This document shows, in pieces, positions 50,828 to 59,571 of a DNA stretch of 64,000 nucleotides. The notes beneath the pieces were generated by a model. The model was not told the DNA's origin, made no database searches, and worked only from the letters and a program-made list of their open reading frames with translations. The position numbers and the translations under genes were made by a program. Each line of letters begins with the position of its first letter. Position 1 is the first letter of the stretch. Source of the DNA: Pseudaquidulcibacter sp964443435 (lineage in GTDB: Bacteria > Pseudomonadota > Alphaproteobacteria > Caulobacterales > Aquidulcibacteraceae); NCBI GenBank assembly GCA_964443435.1, contig CAYUCW010000002.1:1-64000 (forward strand). Reading direction: 5' to 3'.

Positions 50828-51672
50828 TCCCTTAATAGCTCATTGATACCAGTTTTAGAGCGGGTCTGTGCATCAACGGTTTTAACAATAACCGCGCATG
50901 CAAGTGATGGCCCGCCATTTTTATCAGGAAGCGTCCCTGGAACCACCACCGAATAGGCAGGGATTTCACCGCGCGTTACTTCGCCCGTTGCACGATTAAC
51001 AATTTTGGTTGATGCGCCAAGGAAAACGCCCATTGAAATTACCGCGCCTTCGCGAACAATAACGCCTTCGGCAACTTCGGAACGTGCACCTATAAAGCAA
51101 TTATCTTCGATAATAACTGGACCTGCTTGTAATGGCTCTAGGACGCCGCCAATCCCTGTGCCGCCTGAAATATGCACATTTGCGCCAATTTGCGCGCAAG
51201 AGCCAACAGTCGCCCAAGTATCAATCATAGTATTTTCGCCAACATAAGCACCAATATTAACAAAGCTTGGCATTAAAACCGCACCTTTTGCAATGAAAGA
51301 ACCGCGACGTGCAACCGCACCTGGCACCATTCTAAAGCCTGCATTACGGAAATCTTCTTCTTTCCAAGAAGCGGTTTTAAGTGGCACTTTATCAAAAGCG
51401 CGACCCGCGTTTTGCACATCTCTTGGATTTGCTTCGGCGTCAATCACAATATTATCATTAAGGCGGAAAGATAAAAGCACCGCTTTTTTAAGCCATTGAT
51501 TTACTGCCCAATCATTACCGACTTTATTGGCAACGCGCAAAGATCCATTATCAAGAGAGCTTAAAGCAAATTCAACTGCATCACGAATTTCGCCTTTGGT
51601 GGCAAGATTTACATTCGCTCTATCTTCAAAAGCGGCATCAATAATAGCTTGGATTTGTGCAGTATCGGTCAT
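50824..51672 (-). CDS. dapD: 2,3,4,5-tetrahydropyridine-2,6-dicarboxylate N-succinyltransferase
   Basis: A 282-residue left-handed beta-helix acyltransferase that succinylates tetrahydrodipicolinate. The N-terminal helical domain (1-100) is followed by hexapeptide repeats: GSFIAKGAVLMPSFVNIGAYVGENTMIDTWATVGSCAQIG (in pieces), GGTGIGGVLEPLQAGPVIIEDNCFIGARSEV and EGVIVREGAVISMGVFLG. These are typical. It is the last gene of an argB-HAD-dapD block (only 1-2 bases between genes). dapE and dapB are elsewhere. Confidence 0.97.
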   Translation of the reverse strand: MTDTAQIQAIIDAAFEDRANVNLATKGEIRDAVEFALSSLDNGSLRVANKVGNDWAVNQWLKKAVLLSFRLNDNIVIDAEANPRDVQNAGRAFDKVPLKTASWKEEDFRNAGFRMVPGAVARRGSFIAKGAVLMPSFVNIGAYVGENTMIDTWATVGSCAQIGANVHISGGTGIGGVLEPLQAGPVIIEDNCFIGARSEVAEGVIVREGAVISMGVFLGASTKIVNRATGEVTRGEIPAYSVVVPGTLPDKNGGPSLACAVIVKTVDAQTRSKTGINELLRD

Positions 51673-51673
51673 T

Positions 51674-52387
51674 TTATATTCCTTTATTTTTGCTTCTTAG
51701 CGCATTAATTTCCAAAAGAAAATCGCTTAATTTATTTGTGTGATAATGAATATGTGGCTCTTCTGTTTCGCTTATGCCTGCGGGGGCGTGTCCCTTTGGC
51801 TCATCATGCCAAACCTTATCGGACCATACCAAAAGCGTGGCAAAGCCAAGCTCATCGGCGGTCACAAGGTTTTTTGAAAGATCTTCAACCATAACGCTTT
51901 CATTTGGTTTAATGCCAAATTTATTAATCATGCTTTCAAAAGATTGTTTCGAAGGTTTTGGCGTATAATCTGCGGCGACAATGTCAAAAATGTCTTCAAA
52001 AACATGCGTAAGCCCCATGGCTTCTAATGCTTGTTCGGCATGACGGCGTGAACCATTAGTAAATACAAGCTTTCTAGCATCTAATGCTTCAAGTGCCGAT
52101 AAAAGTTCCGTCTCTTTAGCCAAAACCGAATAATCAATATCATGGGCATGGTGTAAAAATTCATGTGGATCAATATTATGATTTATCATCATTCCATTAA
52201 GCGTAGTGCCATATTCCACATAATATTTTTTCTGAACCTTATGCGCTTCTTCTTTGGATAGCTTTAGAAAGTCGGCAACATAGGCATTCATTTTTACCTG
52301 AACTTGGGGGAATAAATCTGAATGCGCAGGATAAAGAGTATTATCAAGGTCAAATACCCAAGTATTTCTATCGGCTAAAGCTTCCAA
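51674..52387 (-). CDS. HAD family pyrimidine 5'-nucleotidase-like hydrolase
   Basis: A 237-residue HAD hydrolase. Motif I FDLDNTLYPAHSDLFPQV is at residues 12-29, with Asp nucleophile Asp13 and Asp15. Motif II is FTNGSRRHAEQAL, motif III lies at KPSKQSF and motif IV at VMVEDLSKNL. The C-terminal region is long for the type. Homologues are pyrimidine 5'-nucleotidases. It is placed between argB and dapD, an arrangement frequent in alphaproteobacteria but of unclear meaning. One base separates it from dapD. Confidence 0.92.
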   Translation of the reverse strand: MEALADRNTWVFDLDNTLYPAHSDLFPQVQVKMNAYVADFLKLSKEEAHKVQKKYYVEYGTTLNGMMINHNIDPHEFLHHAHDIDYSVLAKETELLSALEALDARKLVFTNGSRRHAEQALEAMGLTHVFEDIFDIVAADYTPKPSKQSFESMINKFGIKPNESVMVEDLSKNLVTADELGFATLLVWSDKVWHDEPKGHAPAGISETEEPHIHYHTNKLSDFLLEINALRSKNKGI

Positions 52388-53311
52388 TTATTTCACATTT
52401 CTTATTAAAGTGCCGCAACCCGTTTCCGTGAATAATTCCATTAGAATTGCGTGTGATTGGCGACCATCAAGAATAACCACAGCTTCAACACCTGATTCAA
52501 GTGCGGCAATTGCGGTTTCAAGCTTTGGAATCATGCCGCCCGTAGCAACCCCAGACGCTATTAATTCTTTGGCATCATTAATATCCATTTCACGAATTAA
52601 TTCTTTATTCTGGTCAAGTACGCCTTCAACATCAGTTAATAATAAAAAGCGTTTTGCGGTTACAGAACCCGCCAAGGCGCCCGCCGCAGTATCGGCATTA
52701 ATATTAAAAGTTTCTCCTTCATCGGAAACCCCAATTGGCGCAATAACCGGGACATAATCATGATCGGCAACAAGCAAACTTTTTATAAGCTGGGCATCAA
52801 CTTTTGAAGGGTCCCCTACAAATCCTAAATCAACAATATTTTCAATATTGCTTTCAGGATCTTTTTGCGTGCGGGTTACTTTTTCAACCGTGAAAAGACG
52901 CGCATCTTTACCCGATAAACCAACCCCGCGTACATCGGCTTCTTTACCGGCATCAGTAATAAGATGCGCCAATTGTTTATTAACCGCGCCCGATAAAACC
53001 ATTTCGGCAATTTCCATGGTTGGTGCATCGGTTACCCTTAGGCCATCAATAAATCTTGATTGCACACCAGCACGCGCAAGCATATCCGAAATTTGTGGTC
53101 CGCCGCCATGCACAACAATTGGGTGAATTCCAATAAGCTTTAGAAGTACAACATCAGCGGCAAATTTCTTCGCGCTTTCTTCATCGCCCATTGCGTGACC
53201 ACCATATTTTATAACCACGGTTTCACGATCATAAATTTGAATAAATGGCAAAGCTTCCGCAAGAGTTTTTGCGGTTTCAAACGGATTATCTTGTCTTTCA
53301 ATTATTTTCAT
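52388..53311 (-). CDS. argB: Acetylglutamate kinase
   Basis: About 307 residues; phosphorylates N-acetylglutamate in arginine synthesis. FIQIYDRETVVIKYGGHAMGD (about 25-45), VVHGGGPQI, DGLRVTDAPTMEIAEMVL, NINADTAAGALAGSV and ATGGMIPKLETAI are the standard motifs; residues RVTD and GGMIPK are the family's. The ATG at 53311 (MKIIERQ) is preferred over a TTG six codons earlier. It is the first gene of the argB-HAD-dapD operon, abutting the HAD gene. Confidence 0.95.
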   Translation of the reverse strand: MKIIERQDNPFETAKTLAEALPFIQIYDRETVVIKYGGHAMGDEESAKKFAADVVLLKLIGIHPIVVHGGGPQISDMLARAGVQSRFIDGLRVTDAPTMEIAEMVLSGAVNKQLAHLITDAGKEADVRGVGLSGKDARLFTVEKVTRTQKDPESNIENIVDLGFVGDPSKVDAQLIKSLLVADHDYVPVIAPIGVSDEGETFNINADTAAGALAGSVTAKRFLLLTDVEGVLDQNKELIREMDINDAKELIASGVATGGMIPKLETAIAALESGVEAVVILDGRQSHAILMELFTETGCGTLIRNVK

Positions 53312-53445
53312 AAGTCGCAAATAAACCAATATTGTTCAAAAATAAATTTAAAAATACGGCAATTGCATAAAAACATCATAAATAAAAATTTGTCTTTTAA
53401 TTCTTAGAAAATTATATTAACCTTTATTAATAAATGGAGAATTAA

Positions 53446-54249
53446 ATGGCTGGGTCTAAAAAAACTGAAACCGAAGAAAATAAGGCTGTTAAAGCGGTGA
53501 AATCTGTGGCTGCTACTACTAAAAAAGCTGCTGCTGCCACTAAAACAACGGCTACTAAAGTGGCGGCAACTGGCGCTAAGGCCGTGAGTAAAACTGCGGC
53601 TAAAGCAACTGAAACTGCGAAGGCTACTTCTGCAAAGGCTGCGGGCGCGGCTAAAGCAACTACTGCAAAAGCAACAAAAGCTGCGGCAGCAGTAACTGAA
53701 GAAACTGGCAAAGCTGTTAAAAAGACTGCGACTAAAACTAAGGCGGCTGCGGCTGGTGCACTTGGTGCGGCTACTGGCTTTTTAAAAGGCGCTGCGGCAA
53801 AGGCGGGTGAACTTGCATCGGATGCGGTTGATACTGCTAAATCGGCGGCTGAAACTATTGGCGATAAAGCTGGCGACGCATTGGAAAGCGCAAAACACCT
53901 TGCATCTGAAGCGGTGGAAACTGTGGGTGAAGTTGGCGAAGCGGCAATTGATAGTGTTAAAGAATTCACTCATGACGTAGTTGAAGATACTGCGGGACTT
54001 GCTAAAAATGTTGCTGATAAAGCGCATGATGTTGGCGCGGGCGCGGCAAATCTTGTTGGCGATATTGGTAAATCGGCGGCAAATGTCGCAAATGATGGTT
54101 TGCATGCCGCAAGCGATATTATTGAAGGTAAAAAAGGTGGCATTCTTATGCCTTTAATAGCTTTGGCGGCTTTACTTGTTCTAGCGATTTGGGGTTTAAG
54201 CAATTTTACCCAAAAGACTGAAGCACCTGTAATCGAAAAAACAAACTAA
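53446..54249 (+). CDS. Ala/Lys/Thr-rich histone H1-like protein with C-terminal membrane helix
   Basis: A 267-residue low-complexity protein. Residues 1-110 are almost all Ala, Lys and Thr in an AATKTTATK-like pattern, close to bacterial histone H1-like proteins such as AlgP/HctB. Residues 110-230 change to an amphipathic 11-mer-like pattern (GDKAGDALESAKHLASEAV), recalling LEA-type proteins. A single hydrophobic helix lies at about 233-252, with a short acidic tail. A basic DNA-binding arm fixed to the membrane is one reading; LEA-like stress protection is another. No family was assigned. GGAGAA precedes the ATG, and a strong terminator follows. Confidence 0.72.
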   Translation: MAGSKKTETEENKAVKAVKSVAATTKKAAAATKTTATKVAATGAKAVSKTAAKATETAKATSAKAAGAAKATTAKATKAAAAVTEETGKAVKKTATKTKAAAAGALGAATGFLKGAAAKAGELASDAVDTAKSAAETIGDKAGDALESAKHLASEAVETVGEVGEAAIDSVKEFTHDVVEDTAGLAKNVADKAHDVGAGAANLVGDIGKSAANVANDGLHAASDIIEGKKGGILMPLIALAALLVLAIWGLSNFTQKTEAPVIEKTN

Positions 54250-54276
54250 TAATAGTGGCGTAATTTAAATTTATTT

Positions 54277-54299
54277 GGGCCGCTTTTGCGGCCCTTTTT
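54277..54299 (+). terminator. Terminator of the H1-like gene
   Basis: A 7-bp stem GGGCCGC/GCGGCCC with loop TTTT and a TTTTT tail. The following transporter gene starts 11 bases later. Confidence 0.9.
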
Positions 54300-54310
54300 A
54301 TTGGAATAAT

Positions 54311-55198
54311 ATGAAACAATTAACGCAAAATATCGAAGGCGCATTATGGATGCTATCATCTTCCATAATGTTTGTGATTATGGCGTCGCTTATTCGCTAT
54401 TTAGGTGATGACACAAGTGTTTATAGCATGATATTTTGGCGCTCATTTGCAGGCGTTTTAATGGTTTTGCCTTTCTTGATTATGCGCGGCAAAAACTCAT
54501 TAAAAGTCACAAGACTTGGCAAAGTTTTTAATCGTTGTCTCTTTAGTGCGATTGGGTTTTTCACTAGCTTTTATGCTTTTGCAAATTTACCACTAGCAGG
54601 GGCACAGGCATTAAGTTTCACAAGACCACTTTTTATAACTTTGCTTGCGGTTTTTTTATTAAAAGAAAAAGTAGCATGGCGCAGGTGGTTGGCGATTTTT
54701 TTGGGATTTATTGGCGTATTAATTATGACAAATCCTAAGGCAGGCTTTAATTTTGCATCAATTATGGCTTTGGTTTCCGCGCTTTCATTTGCGCTTGCCA
54801 TTGTTACGGTCAAAGATCTTACCAAGGATAATAATGCCTTTACTTTGATTTTTTATTCTAATTTTTTTACGGCAATTTGCGGCATACCATTTATATTATT
54901 AGATCCAGTTTTTCCAAGTCAAAGCGCGTTATTGCCATTATTAATTATGGGCATAACAGGGGTATTGGCGCAAATATTCTATGTTAAAGGCCTTAGTATT
55001 GCCGATGCGTCTTTGATGGGGATTATTGATTATATTCGCTTGCCATGCGCCGCGATTATTGGTCTTTTCATATTTAATGAAAAGCTTGAAACCAATATTA
55101 TTATTGGCTCACTCATTGTTGTGATTTCAACTGTCTATATAACTATTCGGGAAAGCAAAATTGCCCCGCAAAAGCCAAAGCCTCTAGAGAATAATTAG
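54311..55198 (+). CDS. EamA/DMT family transporter
   Basis: About 295 residues with ten hydrophobic helices arranged as two EamA repeats (about 8-140 and 150-285). The first has FWRSFAGVLMVLPFL and LSFTRPLFITLLAVFLLKEKV, typical of DMT exporters with the LLKEK motif at helix 4; the second ends IGLFIFNEKLE. Substrate is unknown. The ATG at 54311 is used, since a GTG-like upstream extension would run through the terminator. It converges on the Nfu gene, overlapping it by 4 bases. Confidence 0.9.
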   Translation: MKQLTQNIEGALWMLSSSIMFVIMASLIRYLGDDTSVYSMIFWRSFAGVLMVLPFLIMRGKNSLKVTRLGKVFNRCLFSAIGFFTSFYAFANLPLAGAQALSFTRPLFITLLAVFLLKEKVAWRRWLAIFLGFIGVLIMTNPKAGFNFASIMALVSALSFALAIVTVKDLTKDNNAFTLIFYSNFFTAICGIPFILLDPVFPSQSALLPLLIMGITGVLAQIFYVKGLSIADASLMGIIDYIRLPCAAIIGLFIFNEKLETNIIIGSLIVVISTVYITIRESKIAPQKPKPLENN

Positions 55199-55758
55199 AT
55201 TACTTGCTGTACCGAAGTTACTTCAGGGATATAATGCTTAATCATATTTTCAACACCTGATTTTAAGGTAATTGATGAAGAAGGACAGCCCGAACAAGCA
55301 CCGCGCATCCTTAAATAAACTATACCTGTATCGACATCGAAACTATCGAATTCAATATCGCCACCATCTTGCGCCACAGCAGGGCGAACGCGGTTTTCAA
55401 GTAAATCTTCAATTTCGGCAACAATCTGTGCAGTTTCGCCTTCGTATTTTGGTGCAGTTTTAGTTTCACCATCACCGCCAATCCAGATAGGAATATTAGA
55501 AACAAAGCCGTCCATAATATTGCCAAGAATTTCTGGCTTAATATGTTGCCATTCAATATTAGCATTTTTAGTAATTGCGATGAAATCAAAACCAAAAAAT
55601 ACTGTTTTCACGCCATCAATTTTAAAAAGATTTTGGGCAAAAGGTGAAAGCTCTGCTGCGCCAGAATTATGAAATTCAAGGCCGCCAGTATATACTTGCT
55701 TCCCAGGAAGGAATTTTAAAGTATTCGGATTAGGTGTAGATTCGGTTTGGATAAACAT
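55195..55758 (-). CDS. NifU/Nfu-type iron-sulfur carrier protein
   Basis: A 187-residue Nfu protein. The N-terminal Nfu_N domain starts FIQTESTPNPNTLKFLPG and has FFGFDFIAITK; the C-terminal NifU domain has LENRVRPAVAQDGGDIEFDSF and the cluster-binding GACSGCPSSSITL with Cys-x-x-Cys. It carries 4Fe-4S clusters to client proteins. The IscU-like gene is 48 kb away. AAAGAGTG precedes the ATG. Confidence 0.95.
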   Translation of the reverse strand: MFIQTESTPNPNTLKFLPGKQVYTGGLEFHNSGAAELSPFAQNLFKIDGVKTVFFGFDFIAITKNANIEWQHIKPEILGNIMDGFVSNIPIWIGGDGETKTAPKYEGETAQIVAEIEDLLENRVRPAVAQDGGDIEFDSFDVDTGIVYLRMRGACSGCPSSSITLKSGVENMIKHYIPEVTSVQQVI

Positions 55759-55840
55759 TTTTCACTCTTTTATTTAGGTAATATAGTGCAGGGTACTAAT
55801 ATTACAAGCATTATAGTTTATAAATAAAATTGCCTAAATG

Positions 55841-57328
55841 TTATTTTACAATTTCAGGGCTACCGGCAAAGCTTCTATAGAGGCCAATTGCACTATCCGA
55901 AAATCTTGATTGCGCCAAAAGCCTAGTTTGTCTTGCATTTGAATAATCTCTTTCGGCTTCGATTAAATCTTTAAATGAAATAATTCCGGCTTTGAAAGAG
56001 GTATTAGAGGCATCAAGGCGTGTTTTTGCCGCGACTTCTGAATTTGTTGCCGCGATTGCTCTTTCGCGGCCTTGATTATAGCCTGTAAGTGCTGATTGGC
56101 CTTCGGCAATTGCAGCCAAAGTCGTGGCTTTATAATTAAGCATAGCTTGGGTAAAGCGTGCGCTTGCACTTCTTACGGCGGCGTTTCTTTGTCCAAAATC
56201 AAATAAAGGAAGGCTTACGCTTGCGCCAGTTGTTGTTCTTCCAACGGTTGATAAAACAGGATTTCCCGAAATTGCGGAAATTGCCGAAATCGCGCCTTGA
56301 ATTGAAACTCTTGGATAAAGATCTGCACGGGCAATTCCAACCGCCGCCGATTGTAAAATTGCTTGTTGTTCTGCGGTTCTTACATCAATGCGTCTTCTTA
56401 CGAAATCCGCAGGGACAGAATTAACACTTGGCGCATTATATTTAAATTCAAAATTTTGCCCCTCATTAAGCGCAAGCAAGCTATCAAGCTCTCCTGGGGA
56501 AACGCCGCGTAAAATTGCAAGCCTATCAAGTGCGCCATTAACCCTTAATATAGCATCAGGAATTTGTGCTTTTATGCCTTCGGCAGCAGAGCGTGCGAAT
56601 GCCTCATCAACCACAGAAACCAAGCCAACTCTTAGGCGGTCTTTGGAAATCGCGGCAAGATTATCGGCGCGCGCACTATCTTCTTTTAAATAACGTAATT
56701 GGGTTTGCGCAGCTCTAAGCTCTATATAAGCCGCGGAAATATCAGAAATAAGCGCGATTTTTGCGGCTTCAATCCCAAGCTTTGCCGCACTTTCATTTGC
56801 TTTTGCTCCATTAAGGCTAGATCCAAAGCGACCAAATAAAGGAATTTCCCATGATGCGGCATAAATAATGCTTGAAGATTCAGTTTTATCAACTGGATTA
56901 CCATTGGCATCAAAAAGGCTTCCGCCCTTATTAGCTTCATTGCCACTATAATTTGCGCTAGCATCAATTCTTGGTGCAAAGCCCGCAATTGTTGAACGGC
57001 CTTGGGCGCGTGCTTCTTTAAGGCGTGCCTGTGCAATAAGAAGGCTTATGTTTTCATCTTTGGCATCTTCAACCAGTTTTTTAAGTGTGTCATCCGCAAA
57101 ATTTTGCCACCATTCAACTGATTGTGCATTTGCCGCAGGTGGTGTATCGCGAAAATCATTTATTGAAGCAGAAGTTTTTTCAACTTTCTTCATTCCATAA
57201 GGAATTTCAAGTTTGGAATTATTAGAAGAACAAGCGCCAAGCATTAGAAATATTGATACAAACCCAAGCCCAAGCCCAAATTTATTAACCGATTTTTTCA
57301 AAGCCTTGTTAGTCGCAGATTGCGCCAT
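55841..57328 (-). CDS. NodT/TolC-type outer-membrane efflux lipoprotein
   Basis: A 495-residue outer-membrane factor. A lipobox LGAC (Cys33) follows a signal peptide, so the protein is lipidated. Two OEP repeats with long helices cover about 90-290 and 300-480; the first includes RRIDVRTAEQQAILQSAAVGIARADLYPRVSIQGAISAIS (in pieces). The family exports drugs through a pump of RND type. It is divergent from tetR-mfp-rnd with a 177-base shared region holding the TetR operator, so the pump is expressed as two linked units. Confidence 0.9.
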   Translation of the reverse strand: MAQSATNKALKKSVNKFGLGLGFVSIFLMLGACSSNNSKLEIPYGMKKVEKTSASINDFRDTPPAANAQSVEWWQNFADDTLKKLVEDAKDENISLLIAQARLKEARAQGRSTIAGFAPRIDASANYSGNEANKGGSLFDANGNPVDKTESSSIIYAASWEIPLFGRFGSSLNGAKANESAAKLGIEAAKIALISDISAAYIELRAAQTQLRYLKEDSARADNLAAISKDRLRVGLVSVVDEAFARSAAEGIKAQIPDAILRVNGALDRLAILRGVSPGELDSLLALNEGQNFEFKYNAPSVNSVPADFVRRRIDVRTAEQQAILQSAAVGIARADLYPRVSIQGAISAISAISGNPVLSTVGRTTTGASVSLPLFDFGQRNAAVRSASARFTQAMLNYKATTLAAIAEGQSALTGYNQGRERAIAATNSEVAAKTRLDASNTSFKAGIISFKDLIEAERDYSNARQTRLLAQSRFSDSAIGLYRSFAGSPEIVK

Positions 57329-57473
57329 AATGATATTCCTTAAATCTTGTCTAAACTAAATTAAACGCTGCTTCGTAATATACGTAAGTAACTTATAAAT
57401 CGACTAAAAATATTTAAGTCAAAGAAATATTTGCAAAAATCTACTTGACCTAAACTATATTTCGCAATAAGAG

Positions 57474-57487
57474 AACGAACGTTCGTT
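57474..57487 (+). promoter_or_regulatory. TetR operator palindrome between efflux units
   Basis: AACGAACGTTCGTT is a perfect 14-bp palindrome, 18 bases before the GTG of tetR. A -35 TTGACC (57445-57450) with a weak -10 (TAAGAG, 57468-57473) places it over the transcription start. It should control tetR-mfp-rnd, and perhaps the divergent gene. Confidence 0.75.
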
Positions 57488-57505
57488 TTTTAATTAGGGG
57501 CAAAA

Positions 57506-58162
57506 GTGCGTACAGTCAACCCAGAAAAAGCTGAAATTAGAAGAAAAGAAATTCTTTTTGCTGCCAAACAATGTTTTGAGCAAAAAGGCTTTCATGGTTC
57601 TAGCATGGCGGAAATATGTGCAAAGGCAAATATAAGCCCTGGCGCATTATATCGCTATTTCCCATCTAAAGAAGCAATAATTGAGGCTATGTCTGAAGAA
57701 GACAGCACTCGCGCAATTGATAGCCTAGAAGATGCAATAAATGACGTAAAAAGAGGCAAAGATTTTAATATTGCACTTTTTGAAATTATGCATGAGGTGA
57801 TAAATCTATTCTGTAATAAATCGCATGGCGCATTGGCTACGGAATTAATGGCCGAAGCTATGCGAAATGATAGTTTTGCAGAAAATATTTGCGTTGGCTA
57901 TATGGTTTATTTTGATAAGTTTTCAAGCTTTATGGCGCTTGGCCAAGAATCAGGAAAAATTGATAAAAATCTAAATCCCAAAGAAATTGCCTCATTATTA
58001 ATGACTTTAATAGATGGCATGATTATTCGGACAGCTTTTAGCCCTAATCTAGACAAAAAAGAAATTAATTCATGGATAACGCGTATGGTTTTGCGTTATC
58101 TAGATCCTAATTCAACAATAACTGAAACTGAAATTCAAAAATATCTTTCACAAAAAGATTAA
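57506..58162 (+). CDS. TetR family repressor of the RND efflux operon
   Basis: A 218-residue regulator of AcrR type. The HTH is residues 10-58: RRKEILFAAKQCFEQKGFHGSS and MAEICAKANISPGALYRYFPSKEAII (in pieces). The C-terminal effector domain is helical. Start is GTG at 57506 with AGGGGC 4 bases before it. It is followed after 14 bases by the membrane fusion gene; its palindromic operator overlaps the promoter. The inducer is unknown. Confidence 0.92.
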   Translation: MRTVNPEKAEIRRKEILFAAKQCFEQKGFHGSSMAEICAKANISPGALYRYFPSKEAIIEAMSEEDSTRAIDSLEDAINDVKRGKDFNIALFEIMHEVINLFCNKSHGALATELMAEAMRNDSFAENICVGYMVYFDKFSSFMALGQESGKIDKNLNPKEIASLLMTLIDGMIIRTAFSPNLDKKEINSWITRMVLRYLDPNSTITETEIQKYLSQKD

Positions 58163-58176
58163 TTTGGGGAAGTATT

Positions 58177-59562
58177 ATGAAAAACTATAAATTGGTAAAT
58201 GAAATGACAAATACAAAAATGTTAAAAGCCACCGCCTCCCTATTTATTGTTCTTGCAAGCATAAGTGCATGTGCAAAAGGCAATAAGGATGAAAAAGCAA
58301 AAGAAGGCAAAGAAGCGGCCTCTTCTGGCGCGGCGCAAGCGGTTTCAGTTTCGCAAATTTCACAAATGAATATTTCACCAAATATAGTGGTTGCAGGTCA
58401 AGTTCAGGCGCAAAATGAAGCAAGAATTTTCCCGACTTCTTCGGGTGCAAGAGTTATTCAATTATTGGTCGATGCAGGCTCTTATGTTCAAGCCGGACAG
58501 CCTTTGGCAAAACTAGATGCCAAACAAATCAGTGCTGATAGCGAACTATTATCGGCGCAAGTAAGACGTGCGCGTTCATCACTTGCCGAAGCAGAAGTTG
58601 GGCTTAAAAATGCGCAAGAAACTTTGAATCGCTCGATTAATGGCCCGAAGGAAACAAGCCTATCATTAGAAGCCGCGCAATACGCATATAATGAAGCCAA
58701 AAGCCAATATGATAGAGCAATGGCAACTGGTGAAATGTCGGCTTTATCGCGTGAAGAAATTGAACGCAGAAGAACCGCAATGGAAACCGCACTTGCCCGC
58801 CTTAATTCACAAAAAGGTGACATTGCAGGTATTTTAGAAGCACGTCGTCAAGCTGTTGCGCAAGCAAATGCAAGGCTTGGTGCGGCAAAATCAGATTTAG
58901 CCGTAGCAGTGGCACAACAATCACAATCTGAATCAAGACAAAATGGCGGCATTATTACTTCGCCGGTTTCAGGTCTTGTAACTTCAAGAAATGTTATGGT
59001 GGGTGAAATTGCGGGCGCTTCAGGTCAGCCAATGTTTACAATCGTGGCATCAGGTGCGCTTGAAGTTGCTGCGGAAATCTCTGAATCAGAAATCTCAAGA
59101 CTTAAACAAGGCATGAGTGCGCAGTTCACTGCGCCAGATGGCAGCATGGCCTATGGCACTCTAAGACTTTTACCTGCGCAAATAGATCCGCAAAAACGTA
59201 CAGGTATTGCTAAATTCACTCTACAGCCTAATCCAAGCATTAAAGCCGGTGTATTTTTAACTGGTAATGCTTCAATTGGTAATCGCGACATATCGGCAAT
59301 TCCTTCATCGGCATTATTATTTGATAAGGATGGTGCATCTGTATTTGTGGCACTTCCAAACAATAAAGTAACCAAACAAAAAGTGACACTTGGCGCACGT
59401 CAAGGCGATATTGTAGAGCTTATTGCTGGCCCTGCGGTTGGTTCATGGATTGTTACTTCGGGTGCTTCTTTCTTAGCTGAAGGTCAGAAAATTAATCCGA
59501 TTAAGACCGCTGCAAATTCTAATCCTGCACCTGCGGCTAACCCTGCAACTACTAAGAAATAG
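58177..59562 (+). CDS. RND efflux membrane fusion protein (periplasmic adaptor)
   Basis: A 461-residue adaptor. The N-terminal signal with SISAC indicates a lipoprotein (Cys near 33); a Lys/Glu-rich linker follows. The lipoyl-like half motif RVIQLLVDAGSYVQAGQPLAKLD (about 90-112) precedes a long coiled-coil hairpin (about 115-250) and the second half, GIITSPVSGLVTSRNVMVGE. C-terminal barrel and membrane-proximal domains end in an Ala/Pro/Asn-rich tail. The GGGGAAG site favours the start at 58177 over later in-frame ATGs. It ends 9 bases before the pump gene. Confidence 0.92.
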   Translation: MKNYKLVNEMTNTKMLKATASLFIVLASISACAKGNKDEKAKEGKEAASSGAAQAVSVSQISQMNISPNIVVAGQVQAQNEARIFPTSSGARVIQLLVDAGSYVQAGQPLAKLDAKQISADSELLSAQVRRARSSLAEAEVGLKNAQETLNRSINGPKETSLSLEAAQYAYNEAKSQYDRAMATGEMSALSREEIERRRTAMETALARLNSQKGDIAGILEARRQAVAQANARLGAAKSDLAVAVAQQSQSESRQNGGIITSPVSGLVTSRNVMVGEIAGASGQPMFTIVASGALEVAAEISESEISRLKQGMSAQFTAPDGSMAYGTLRLLPAQIDPQKRTGIAKFTLQPNPSIKAGVFLTGNASIGNRDISAIPSSALLFDKDGASVFVALPNNKVTKQKVTLGARQGDIVELIAGPAVGSWIVTSGASFLAEGQKINPIKTAANSNPAPAANPATTKK

Positions 59563-59571
59563 GTATTTATT

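Noticed and set aside
53442..53969. Ala/Val-rich minus-strand open frame
   Set aside because: It is the antisense of the Ala/Lys-rich H1-like gene, a known artefact of low-complexity coding DNA.
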